Shown one piece after another: positions 6,121 through 12,352 of a stretch of DNA of 14,211 nt (position 1 is the first letter of the stretch; every line of letters starts with the position of its first letter). The stretch is taken from NCBI GenBank assembly GCA_036505635.1, contig DASXTC010000022.1, forward strand, positions 1-14,211. The letters are read 5' to 3'. The notes under the pieces were generated by a model. It was given only the letters and a program-made list of their open reading frames with translations, did not search any database and was not told where the DNA came from. The stretch comes from DASXTC01 sp036505635. GTDB taxonomy: Bacteria; Acidobacteriota; Polarisedimenticolia; JACPZX01; DASXTC01. The translations under genes and the position numbers were made by a program.

Positions 6121-6657
6121 CTACGCTCCGGTCTTTCCGACCTTCTTCTTGATGACCTCGTCCACGTACCGGATCCCCTTGCCCTTGTACGGCTCGGGTG
6201 GACGCAGGGAACGTATCTCGGCCGCCACCTGTCCCACCTTCTGCCGGTCGGCTCCCGACACCGACAGACGCGTCTGCTTCTCCACCGTCACCAGGATCCC
6301 TTCCGGGATCCGGTAGATCACGGGATGCGAATACCCCAGGGAGAACTCGATCTGGCGCCCCTGCAGGGTGGCGCGGTACCCGATCCCCTGGATGTCGAGA
6401 TCCCTGGTCCATCCCGCCGAGACGCCTCTGACGGCGTTGTTGAGCAGGGCGCGCGCGAGGCCCTGGAGGGCGCGCTGCTGCCGCTCGTCGTTGCGCCGCG
6501 ACAGACGTGCCTCGTCGCCTTCGATCTTGCACGTGATGCCGGAAGGCAGGGGCGCCGTGAGGGCGCCTTTCGGCCCCTTCACCTGCATCTGCTCACCGCC
6601 CAACGTCACGGTCACACCCTTTGGCAGCTTGACCGGCAGCTTTCCGATTCGAGACAT
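6121..6657 (-). CDS. rplF: 50S ribosomal protein L6 (uL6)
   Basis: L6 lies near the sarcin-ricin loop and factor-binding site of the 50S subunit. The 178 residues show two tandem L6 folds, about 1-82 (MSRIGKLPVKLPKGVTVTLGG) and 83-170, with the family signature PEPYKGKGIRY at 154-164, and a basic end VIKKKVGKTGA. Length equals the usual 175-180. The start is ATG at 6655-6657, with GGGAG at 6666-6670 eight bases upstream. It lies 34 nt after rpsH and 16 nt before rplR. Confidence 0.99.
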   Translation of the reverse strand: MSRIGKLPVKLPKGVTVTLGGEQMQVKGPKGALTAPLPSGITCKIEGDEARLSRRNDERQQRALQGLARALLNNAVRGVSAGWTRDLDIQGIGYRATLQGRQIEFSLGYSHPVIYRIPEGILVTVEKQTRLSVSGADRQKVGQVAAEIRSLRPPEPYKGKGIRYVDEVIKKKVGKTGA

Positions 6658-6691
6658 CCCGATCTCTCCCGCGAACGAAACCCCGCCTTAC

Positions 6692-7084
6692 CTACCAGAC
6701 CTTGCAGATCACCTCGCCGCCGAGGCCGCGCCGCCGCGACTCCGAGCCGGTCATGAGCCCGCCTGGCGTCGAGACGATGCTGATCCCCAGCCCGCCGAGG
6801 ACCTCCGGGATCTCGTCCTTCTTCACGTAGACCCTCAGACCCGACCGCGAGACCCGCTCGATGCCCGAGATCACGCGCTCTCCGGAGGGGCCGTACCGCA
6901 ACGAGACCGTCAGCGATTGCTTGCCGTCGACCTCGCCGAGCGCGAAATCCTGGATGTACCCCTCGTCCCTGAGGATCTTCGCGATCTCGACCTTGATGCT
7001 CGAGACGGGCATCGTGGTCCGGGGGTGCTTGGCCATCATCGCATTGCGGATGCGCGTGAGCATATCCGCGATCGGGTCAGTCAT
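6692..7084 (-). CDS. rpsH: 30S ribosomal protein S8 (uS8)
   Basis: S8 is a primary 16S rRNA-binding protein of the 30S body; in E. coli it also represses the spc operon, but no such target site could be recognised here. The 130 residues begin MTDPIADMLTRIRNAMMAKH and end with the signature GISIVSTPGGLMTGSESRRRGLGGEVICKVW (100-130), where STPGGLMTG replaces the common STSKGVMTD-like segment. Two ATGs adjoin (7087 and 7084). GGAG at 7090-7093 is five bases from the second but only two from the first, so I chose 7084; the first would add one Met. It lies 25 nt after the zinc-type S14 gene. Confidence 0.98.
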   Translation of the reverse strand: MTDPIADMLTRIRNAMMAKHPRTTMPVSSIKVEIAKILRDEGYIQDFALGEVDGKQSLTVSLRYGPSGERVISGIERVSRSGLRVYVKKDEIPEVLGGLGISIVSTPGGLMTGSESRRRGLGGEVICKVW

Positions 7085-7109
7085 CATCTCTCCGGCGCCC
7101 TCCCCTGCC

Positions 7110-7295
7110 CTACCAGCTCGATTTGGTCACTCCGGGGATCTCTCCCTGGAGCGACAGCTTCCTGAAGCAGAGGCGGCACATCGCGAACCGCCTCAGGTAC
7201 CCGCGGGGACGCCCGCACAGACGGCACCGGTTCCTCTTGCGGATCTTGAACTTTGGAGTCCGTATCGATTTGTAAATCTGCGCCGTCGTGGCCAT
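7110..7295 (-). CDS. rpsN: 30S ribosomal protein S14, zinc-binding type (uS14, type Z)
   Basis: S14 belongs to the 30S head near S3 and S10. At 61 residues this is the short, zinc-dependent form, also called rpsZ, as opposed to the roughly 100-residue zinc-free form. It reads IYKSIRTPKFKIRKRNRC, then LCGRPRGYLRRFAMCRLCFR, and ends GEIPGVTKSSW. The ligands are Cys24, Cys27, Cys40 and Cys43 in two CxxC pairs. The ATG at 7293-7295 follows GAGGAG (7299-7304), a purine run that also contains the rplE stop, so the two genes are tightly linked (7 nt apart). Confidence 0.98.
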   Translation of the reverse strand: MATTAQIYKSIRTPKFKIRKRNRCRLCGRPRGYLRRFAMCRLCFRKLSLQGEIPGVTKSSW

Positions 7296-7302
7296 GGGCT
7301 CC

Positions 7303-7857
7303 TCAAGCCGCCTTTCGGAACGGCATGCCGAGCGCCGCCAGCAGCGCCCGGGCCTCGTTGTCGTTCGCCGCGCTCGTCACGATCGTGATGTTCATCCCCT
7401 TGATCCGCTCCATCTTCGTCGCGCCCAGCTCCGGGAAGATCAGCGTGTCGGTGATCCCGAGCGTGTAGTTGCCGCGACCGTCGAAGGACCGCATGGATAC
7501 CCCGCGGAAGTCACGGACGCGAGGCAGCGCGATGCTCACGAGCCGGTCGTAGAATTCGTACATCCTCGTGCCCCTGAGAGTGACCCGGCAGCCGATGGGC
7601 ATCTTCTCGCGCAGCTTGAAGTTGGCGATCGATTTGCGGGCGCGCGTGATGGCGGCCCGCTGGCCGGAGATCAGCCCCAGCTCCTCGACGGCCGCGTCGA
7701 GGATCTTGATGTCGTCCTTGGCGACGCCGACCCCCATGTTGATCACGACCTTGGAGATCCGGGGAACGGCCATGACGCTTTCGTAGCCGAACTCCTTCAT
7801 CATCTCCGGGACGACCGCCTTTCTGTAATGTTCGATCAGCCGGGGCATTGCTGGCAT
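7303..7857 (-). CDS. rplE: 50S ribosomal protein L5 (uL5)
   Basis: L5 binds 5S rRNA, forms part of the central protuberance and contacts the P-site tRNA and S13. The product shows RLIEHYRKAVVPEMMKEF, the L5 signature VPRISKVVINMGVG (31-44), the loop ITRARKSIANFKLRE (70-84) and the end FPELGATKMERIKGMNITIVTSAANDNEARALLAALGMPF. I chose ATG at 7855-7857 (184 residues) because AGGAG lies ten bases upstream at 7868-7872. A GTG at 7875 would lie upstream of that site, and an ATG at 7848 (starting MPRLIEHY) would be 19 bases from it. It lies 36 nt after rplX. Confidence 0.97.
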   Translation of the reverse strand: MPAMPRLIEHYRKAVVPEMMKEFGYESVMAVPRISKVVINMGVGVAKDDIKILDAAVEELGLISGQRAAITRARKSIANFKLREKMPIGCRVTLRGTRMYEFYDRLVSIALPRVRDFRGVSMRSFDGRGNYTLGITDTLIFPELGATKMERIKGMNITIVTSAANDNEARALLAALGMPFRKAA

Positions 7858-7867
7858 CGCTTCGTCT

Positions 7868-7872
7868 CTCCT
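7868..7872 (-). promoter_or_regulatory. Ribosome binding site of rplE (chooses among three starts)
   Basis: AGGAG on the minus strand lies ten bases before ATG 7857. It favours this start over the GTG at 7875 and the ATG at 7848, though the spacing is somewhat long. Confidence 0.6.
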
Positions 7873-7893
7873 CACAGGGGCGTCGCGCGTCGG

Positions 7894-8277
7894 CTACGAC
7901 GCCGCGTCGATCGACCCTTGACACTTCTTGCACGTCCTGATCCTGGTGCCGTCCTCGAGGACCTTCCTGGCCACGCGCGTGGGCGTCTTGCATTCCGGGC
8001 AAACCACCTTCAGGTTCGAGACATGGATCGGCCCTTCCTTCTCGGCGATCCCGCCCTTGATGTTGCGGGTGGGGTTGGGGCGCGTGTGCCTCTTGACGAA
8101 GTGCACCCCTTCCACCACGGCCCGCCCCCTCTCGGGGTGCACCGTGAGTACCCTGGCGATCTTTCCGCGGTCCTTGCCCGCGATGACCAGCACCGTGTCG
8201 TTCTTCCTGATGTGGACCCGGGGCCTGCCGCCGAACCGTATTTTGGCATTCCGGGAGCTCTGGACTTTTCCGGCCAT
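7894..8277 (-). CDS. rplX: 50S ribosomal protein L24 (uL24) with zinc ribbon and N-terminal extension
   Basis: L24 initiates 50S assembly on 23S rRNA and borders the tunnel exit. The 127 residues contain the KOW core IRKNDTVLVIAGKDRGKIARVLTVHPERGRAVVEGVHFVKRHTRPNP (23-69) and the end VVCPECKTPTRVARKVLEDGTRIRTCKKCQG. Cys93, Cys96, Cys116 and Cys119 make two CxxC pairs, the zinc-binding variant; E. coli L24 lacks them. About 21 residues before the core (MAGKVQSSRNAKIRFGGRPRV) are extra, as L24 usually begins close to the KGD segment. The ATG start at 8275-8277 is backed by GGAGG about nine bases upstream, so the extension is probably real. It is separated from rplN by a single base. Confidence 0.97.
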   Translation of the reverse strand: MAGKVQSSRNAKIRFGGRPRVHIRKNDTVLVIAGKDRGKIARVLTVHPERGRAVVEGVHFVKRHTRPNPTRNIKGGIAEKEGPIHVSNLKVVCPECKTPTRVARKVLEDGTRIRTCKKCQGSIDAAS

Positions 8278-8278
8278 G

Positions 8279-8647
8279 TCAGAGGACCTCCGGGGCGAGG
8301 GAGACGATCTTCATGAACTTCTTCTCTCGCAGCTCCCGCGCGACGGGACCGAACACGCGCGTCCCTATCGGCTCGTTGTCGTCGTTGATCAGGACCGCTG
8401 CGTTCTGGTCGAACCGGATGTAGCTTCCGTCCCGGCGGCGCTGCTCTTTGCGCGTTCTGACGATCACGGCCTTCACGACCTGCCCCTTCTTGACCGTGCC
8501 GTCGGGCGCGGCCTCCTTCACGTTGGCGGTGATGACGTCGCCGAGGCGGCCGTACCTGCCGATCGAGCCTCCGCGCACGTGGATGCACGAGATCTTCTTC
8601 GCGCCGGAGTTGTCGGCGACCTCGAGGATCGTCCTCATCTGGATCAT
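8279..8647 (-). CDS. rplN: 50S ribosomal protein L14 (uL14)
   Basis: L14 forms intersubunit bridges with 16S rRNA and is the docking site of silencing factor RsfS in other bacteria. The 122 residues match the family from end to end: MIQMRTILEVADNSGAKKISCIHV, the signature region GDVITANVKEAAPDGTVKKGQVVKAVIVRTRKE, and the end GPVARELREKKFMKIVSLAPEVL. Length is exactly typical. The ATG (8645-8647) overlaps the rpsQ stop in ATGA, with GAGGT about nine bases upstream. It is followed one base later by rplX. Confidence 0.99.
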   Translation of the reverse strand: MIQMRTILEVADNSGAKKISCIHVRGGSIGRYGRLGDVITANVKEAAPDGTVKKGQVVKAVIVRTRKEQRRRDGSYIRFDQNAAVLINDDNEPIGTRVFGPVARELREKKFMKIVSLAPEVL

Positions 8648-8991
8648 GGGACCGGCACCTCATCGTCCGCCTGCGCGAGCGCCGCCGCCTCGCGCACCCT
8701 CTCGGGCGCCCTGGCGATCACGCGCGCGATCCGCCACCTCTTGTTCTTGGACATCGGGCGCGTCTCGACGATCTCGACGTGATCCCCGACGTGCGCCACG
8801 TTCTTCTCGTCGTGCGCGAAGAACTTCGACGTCCGCCGGACGATTCGCTTGTAGGCCGGGTGCCGGACCATCCGCTCGACGGCCACCACCGCGGTCTTGT
8901 CCATCCGATCGCTGACCACCACCCCGACCTTGGAGGCGCGCATCCTCCGTGGGGCGGTCGGTCCCGAGCCGGCTTTCACCTCTTCACTCAT
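8644..8991 (-). CDS. rpsQ: 30S ribosomal protein S17 (uS17), extended at both ends
   Basis: S17 is a primary 16S rRNA-binding OB-fold protein of the 30S body. The core spans about 18-92: RASKVGVVVSDRMDKTAVVAVERMVRHPAYKRIVRRTSKFFAHDEKN, then GDHVEIVETRPMSKNKRWRIARVI. At 115 residues it exceeds the usual 80-90; the extra parts are residues 1-16 (SEEVKAGSGPTAPRR) and an alanine- and acid-rich tail from about 93. The ATG at 8989-8991 lies inside the last codons of rpmC, giving an eight-base overlap, with AAGGTG just upstream. A later start at Met17 would remove the N-terminal part. The stop overlaps the rplN start. Confidence 0.97.
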   Translation of the reverse strand: MSEEVKAGSGPTAPRRMRASKVGVVVSDRMDKTAVVAVERMVRHPAYKRIVRRTSKFFAHDEKNVAHVGDHVEIVETRPMSKNKRWRIARVIARAPERVREAAALAQADDEVPVP

Positions 8992-9217
8992 TCGTCACCT
9001 TCATCCGTTCGGCGCCGGGGGCTTGCGCCGCCAGGGCCTTCTCCCTCAGGATCGTCTTGACGCGGGCAAGATCCTTCCTGAGCAAATGCACCCTGGCCGG
9101 GTTCTCCACCTGGCCTGCCGCGACCTGAAACCTCAGCCGGAACACCTTGTCGGTGAGCTGCGTCTCCTGGAGGTGCAGCTCATCGACCGTCATGTCGCGC
9201 AGCTTCGACGCCTTCAT
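8984..9217 (-). CDS. rpmC: 50S ribosomal protein L29 (uL29)
   Basis: L29 lies beside L23 at the polypeptide tunnel exit, where trigger factor and SRP dock. The 77 residues start MKASKLRDMTVDELHLQETQLTDKVFRLRFQVAAGQVENPARVHLLRKDLARVKTILREK, the two-helix coiled hairpin of the family, with the conserved LRFQ and NPARV...RKDLARVKT. A short tail (ALAAQAPGAERMKVTNE) makes it a little longer than the typical 60-70. The ATG at 9215-9217 has only a weak GGTGAG site and follows rplP by 10 nt. Its end overlaps rpsQ by eight bases. Confidence 0.97.
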   Translation of the reverse strand: MKASKLRDMTVDELHLQETQLTDKVFRLRFQVAAGQVENPARVHLLRKDLARVKTILREKALAAQAPGAERMKVTNE

Positions 9218-9227
9218 ACTCTCACCA

Positions 9228-9665
9228 TCACACCGCCGCCTCGTGGGCTTCGCCGGCCCGGTGGCGCTCCACGTACTTGGACTGGATCGAGAGCTTGTGC
9301 GCGGCCAGACGCATCGCCTCTCGCGCCACCTCGCGCGAGACCCCTTCCATCTCGTAGATGATCCGGCCCGGCTTGATCACTTCCACCCACGCCTCCGGGG
9401 CCCCTTTGCCCTTGCCCATGCGCGTCTCGGCCGGTTTCTTGGTGATCGGCTTCCAGGGGAAGACCCTCACCCAGATCTTGCCGCCGCGCTTGATGAATCG
9501 CGTCATCGCCACGCGACCCGCCTCGATCTCGCGAGCCGTGAGCCAGCCGCATTCGAGCGCCTTGAGGCCGAAATCGCCGAACGCAAGGGACGAGCCGCGA
9601 TGAGCCTTGCCCCGGCGGCGCCCGCGCTGCTGCTTTCTGAACTTGACCTTGCTCGGCATCAGCAT
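9228..9665 (-). CDS. rplP: 50S ribosomal protein L16 (uL16)
   Basis: L16 contacts A-site tRNA and helps shape the peptidyl transferase region late in 50S assembly. The 145 residues show MPSKVKFRKQQRGRRRGKAHRG, the stretch GRVAMTRFIKRGGKIWVRVFPWKPITKKPAETRMGKGKG (50-88) and KPGRIIYEMEGVSREVAREAMRLAAHKL. The Arg of RMGKGKG is the position hydroxylated in E. coli. The ATG at 9663-9665 has GGAG eight bases upstream; Met3 (ATG 9659) begins the usual MPSK start but is 14 bases from that site. It lies 12 nt after rpsC. Confidence 0.98.
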   Translation of the reverse strand: MLMPSKVKFRKQQRGRRRGKAHRGSSLAFGDFGLKALECGWLTAREIEAGRVAMTRFIKRGGKIWVRVFPWKPITKKPAETRMGKGKGAPEAWVEVIKPGRIIYEMEGVSREVAREAMRLAAHKLSIQSKYVERHRAGEAHEAAV

Positions 9666-9677
9666 TGGATCTTCTCC

Positions 9678-10346
9678 CTAGGCCGCGAGACCCGACCGGC
9701 CTTCGCGCAGCCTCGACCCCAGCTCGGCCAGCTCGCCCTTGTAGATCCAGACCTTGACGCCGATGACCCCGTAGGTCGTCATTGACTCCGCGAAGCCGTA
9801 ATCGATGTCGCTGCGCAGCGTGTGCAGCGGCAGCCGGCCCTCCAGGTACCACTCCGACCGGGCGATCTCGGCTCCGCCGAGCCGGCCCGAGACCCTGACC
9901 TTGACCCCCTTGGCCCCGAACCGCATGGCCGACTCGATCGCCTTGCGCATCGCGCGCCGGAATGCGACGCGCTTCTCGAGCTGGATCGCCACGGACTCGG
10001 CGAGAAGCTGGGCCTCGAGCTCGGGCTTGAGGATCTCCTGGATGTTGATGAAGACCTCCCGGCCCGTCTTCTTCTGGATCTCGTCGCGCAGCTTGTCGAT
10101 CTCGGCGCCGCGCTTGCCGATGATGATGCCCGGCCTCGACGTGAGGATGTTGATCTTCAGCTTGTTGGCCGCTCGCTCGATCTCGACGTTCGCGATACCC
10201 GCGTGAGACAGCCGCTTCTTGAGATCTCTCCTCAGTTTGATGTCCTCGTGCAGCAGCTCGGCGTACTTCTTCTCCGCGTACCACCGGGACAGCCAGGTCC
10301 GGTTGAAACCCAGTCTGAACCCGTACGGATGAACCTTCTGGCCCAA
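9678..10346 (-). CDS. rpsC: 30S ribosomal protein S3 (uS3), TTG start
   Basis: S3 lines the mRNA entry tunnel and has mRNA-unwinding activity with S4. The 222 residues begin GQKVHPYGFRLGFNRTWLSRWYAEK, contain a KH domain with LTSRPGIIIGKRG (68-80), the basic FRRAMRKAIESAMR (129-142), and the C-terminal domain RVSGRLGGAEIARSEWYLEGRLPLHTLRSDIDYG (151-184). A GTG at 10361 opens the frame, but it lies on the upstream side of the ribosome binding site GGAGG (10352-10356). The TTG at 10344-10346 sits five bases after that site and gives the near-universal M-GQKVHP N-terminus, so TTG is the likely start. It lies 36 nt after rplV. Confidence 0.97.
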   Translation of the reverse strand: MGQKVHPYGFRLGFNRTWLSRWYAEKKYAELLHEDIKLRRDLKKRLSHAGIANVEIERAANKLKINILTSRPGIIIGKRGAEIDKLRDEIQKKTGREVFINIQEILKPELEAQLLAESVAIQLEKRVAFRRAMRKAIESAMRFGAKGVKVRVSGRLGGAEIARSEWYLEGRLPLHTLRSDIDYGFAESMTTYGVIGVKVWIYKGELAELGSRLREGRSGLAA

Positions 10347-10351
10347 GATCT

Positions 10352-10356
10352 CCTCC
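10352..10356 (-). promoter_or_regulatory. Ribosome binding site of rpsC (fixes the TTG start)
   Basis: GGAGG within AGGGAGGAG lies five bases before TTG 10346. If the upstream GTG at 10361 were used, this strong site would fall inside the coding sequence and add five residues absent from typical S3 proteins. Confidence 0.8.
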
Positions 10357-10382
10357 CTCACCCCATCTGGCTGAACGCGACT

Positions 10383-10880
10383 CTATTCCTGTCCCTCGGT
10401 GGCCTCGGCCTCGCCGATCCCCGCATCCGCGCCACCTCGGGCCGGCTTGCGGGACTCCTCCGCCCCGGGCGCCCGGGCGACCTTCACCGCGCCGCCGGGC
10501 GTCTTCGCGCCCAGCTTGAGAGTGACGTGGCACGTGCGGTGCAGAATCCTGAACGCCCGTCCGAACGCGCGGCCGCGCACCCGCTTGAGACTGGGACCCG
10601 GGCCCACGCAGGCTTCGCCGACGAAGAGAGTGTCCACATCGATCCGCTCCTCACCGTGCACGGCGTTGGCCACCGCGGACCTCAGGAGCTTCTCGAGCGG
10701 TCTCGCGGCCTCCTTCGGCGAAAACCTCAGCAGGGCGAGCGCCTGGTTGACATTGCGCCCGCGGAGCTGGTCCACCACCAGTCTCATCTTCTGCGCGGAG
10801 CCGCGATGGTACTTCAGCGTCGCCTGAGCCACCGTCTCCGGCCGGGACACCTCCCGGCGTTTCGTGCCTCTGGTTGTCAT
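10383..10880 (-). CDS. rplV: 50S ribosomal protein L22 (uL22) with acidic C-terminal tail
   Basis: L22 spans the 50S subunit; its beta-hairpin lines the peptide tunnel constriction, where macrolides and arrest peptides act. The core shows ATLKYHRGSAQKMRLVVDQLRGRNVNQALALLRF (20-53), KLLRSAVANAVH, and the hairpin GPGPSLKRVRGRAFGRAFRI (93-112) ending in HVTLKLGAK. A tail of nearly 40 residues follows, rich in Ala, Gly and Glu, making 165 residues against the usual 110-120. I chose ATG 10878-10880, which has GAGGA just upstream; a GTG at 10901 would overlap the rpsS stop (GTGA) and add seven residues. Gene order is canonical. Confidence 0.95.
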   Translation of the reverse strand: MTTRGTKRREVSRPETVAQATLKYHRGSAQKMRLVVDQLRGRNVNQALALLRFSPKEAARPLEKLLRSAVANAVHGEERIDVDTLFVGEACVGPGPSLKRVRGRAFGRAFRILHRTCHVTLKLGAKTPGGAVKVARAPGAEESRKPARGGADAGIGEAEATEGQE

Positions 10881-10897
10881 GCTTCCTCGGCCCCGCG

Positions 10898-11185
10898 TCA
10901 CGATTCGGGCGTGGCGGTGGTCTCTCCCTTTGTCCGATGGCCCTTGAAGGTCCGCGTGAACGCGAACTCTCCCAGCTTGTGGCCCACCATGTTCTCAGTC
11001 AGGTAGACCGGTATGAATTTCCTCCCATTGTGGACGGCGATCGTGTGCCCCACCATCTCGGGTGTGATCGACGACCGGCGGGACCACGTCTTGATCACCT
11101 TGCGTTCGAAACGCCGGTTCATGTCCTCGAGCTTCTTGAGCAGATGGGCGTCGACGAAAGCGCCCTTCTTGATCGAACGGCTCAT
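10898..11185 (-). CDS. rpsS: 30S ribosomal protein S19 (uS19)
   Basis: S19 sits at the top of the 30S head with S13 and takes part in intersubunit contacts. The 95 residues read MSRSIKKGAFVDAHLLKKLEDMNRR, then KVIKTWSRRSSITPEMVGHTIAVHNGRKFIPVYLTENMVGHKLGEFAFTRTFKGH. This covers the family signature (VYLTENMVGHKLGEFAFTRTF) and the standard length. The ATG at 11183-11185 has GAGGT about eight bases upstream. It follows rplB by 42 nt, the largest gap in the window. Confidence 0.99.
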   Translation of the reverse strand: MSRSIKKGAFVDAHLLKKLEDMNRRFERKVIKTWSRRSSITPEMVGHTIAVHNGRKFIPVYLTENMVGHKLGEFAFTRTFKGHRTKGETTATPES

Positions 11186-11227
11186 ACGGTCAACCTCACC
11201 CCGACGGCTCGGCCCATCCCGGGCCGC

Positions 11228-12055
11228 CTACTTCTTATGACGGTTGCGGACGATGAATCTGTCCGTCCTGCGGTTGTTGCGCGTCTTGTATCCCTTCGTC
11301 GGCTTCCCCCACGGCGTCACCGGATGTCTGCCGCCGGAGGTCTTGCCCTCGCCTCCACCGTGCGGATGATCCACCGGGTTCATGGAGACGCCGCGGTTGA
11401 TCGGCCTGCGGCCCAGCCAGCGCTTGCGGCCCGCCTTGCCGATCGAGATGTTCTCGTGCTCGATGTTGCCCACCTGCCCGATGGCGGCCCGGCACTCGAT
11501 GTGCACCTTCCTGACCTCGCCCGAGGGGAGCTTGAGCTGGGCGTAGGATCCTTCCTTGGCCAGCATCTGGGCTGCGGCCCCGGCGCTCCGGACGAGCTGG
11601 GCGCCCTTGCCCGCCCTGAGCTCCACGTTATGCACCATGGTGCCGAGCGGGATGTTCTTGAGGGGGAGCACGTTTCCGATCTGGATGTCCGCGTTGACGC
11701 TGGCGATCACCTTCTGGCCCACCTGCAGGCCGAGCGGCGCGACGATGTAGCGCTTCTCGCCGTCGGCGTAGTGCAGCCGCGCGATGCGGGCCGACCGGTT
11801 CGGGTCGTACTCGATCGACACGACCTTGGCCGGAATGTCCACCTTGTCACGCCGGAAGTCGACGACCCGGTACATCCGCTTGTGCCCGCCGCCGCGATGC
11901 CAGATGGTGATCTGGCCCTTGCTGTTGCGGCCGCCACACCGTTTCTTGGGCTCGAGCAGGCTCTTGAGCGGCTTCTTCTCGGTGATATCGTCAAACGTCG
12001 CCACCGTCATGAAGCGGCGGCCGGGCGATGTCGGAGCGAACTGCCTGATGCCCAT
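11228..12055 (-). CDS. rplB: 50S ribosomal protein L2 (uL2)
   Basis: L2 is one of the largest and most conserved 50S proteins and is required for subunit joining and peptidyl transferase activity. The 275 residues have the OB-fold and SH3-like RNA-binding domains: KRCGGRNSKGQITIWHRGGGHKRMYRVVDFRRDK (38-71), a central part with GTMVHNVELRAGKGAQLVRSAGA, and the signature GVSMNPVDHPHGGGEGK (222-238). The functionally important His of E. coli position 229 is His230 here. Length is typical. The ATG start directly follows two tandem TAG codons that end rplW in the same frame; GAGGGAG at 12064-12070 is eight bases upstream. Confidence 0.99.
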   Translation of the reverse strand: MGIRQFAPTSPGRRFMTVATFDDITEKKPLKSLLEPKKRCGGRNSKGQITIWHRGGGHKRMYRVVDFRRDKVDIPAKVVSIEYDPNRSARIARLHYADGEKRYIVAPLGLQVGQKVIASVNADIQIGNVLPLKNIPLGTMVHNVELRAGKGAQLVRSAGAAAQMLAKEGSYAQLKLPSGEVRKVHIECRAAIGQVGNIEHENISIGKAGRKRWLGRRPINRGVSMNPVDHPHGGGEGKTSGGRHPVTPWGKPTKGYKTRNNRRTDRFIVRNRHKK

Positions 12056-12058
12056 CTA

Positions 12059-12352
12059 CTAGGCTCCCTCGAAGTACTCGATCATCTTCTGGCCCTCGGC
12101 CAGCCGCACGTACGCCTTCTTCCAGTCGGGCCGACGCCCCACGTAGCGGCCGCGGCGGACCGTCTTGCCGTGCACGATCAGCGTGTGGACGCCTGCCACT
12201 TTCACCTTGAAGAGCCGTTCGACGGCCTGCCGGATCTCGATCTTCCCCGCCCGCCGCGCCACCTTGAAGCAGAGGATCCGGTTCTCCTCCTTGAGGCCGG
12301 TGGACTTCTCGGTGATGATGGGCGCCAGTATCACCTGCGCTGCGTTCTTCAT
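12059..12352 (-). CDS. rplW: 50S ribosomal protein L23 (uL23)
   Basis: L23 lies at the tunnel exit and is the docking point for trigger factor and SRP. The 97 residues read MKNAAQVILAPIITEKSTGLKEENRILCFKVARRAGKIEIRQAVERLFKVKVAGVHTLIVHGKTVRRGRYVGRRPDWKKAYVRLAEGQKMIEYFEGA; the segments APIITEKS and VERLFKVKV plus the basic loop RRGRYVGRRPDWKKA are diagnostic. The ATG at 12350-12352 overlaps the rplD TGA by four bases. The frame stays open upstream through rplD but gives no L23-like sequence. Two consecutive TAG codons end the gene. Confidence 0.98.
   Translation of the reverse strand: MKNAAQVILAPIITEKSTGLKEENRILCFKVARRAGKIEIRQAVERLFKVKVAGVHTLIVHGKTVRRGRYVGRRPDWKKAYVRLAEGQKMIEYFEGA

Noticed and set aside
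7288..8316. A 342-codon plus-strand open frame opposite rplE and rplX, and a similar one at 472-1392
   Set aside because: Both cross several real minus-strand genes and their junctions, which a real antisense gene would be unlikely to do, and show no protein family features.
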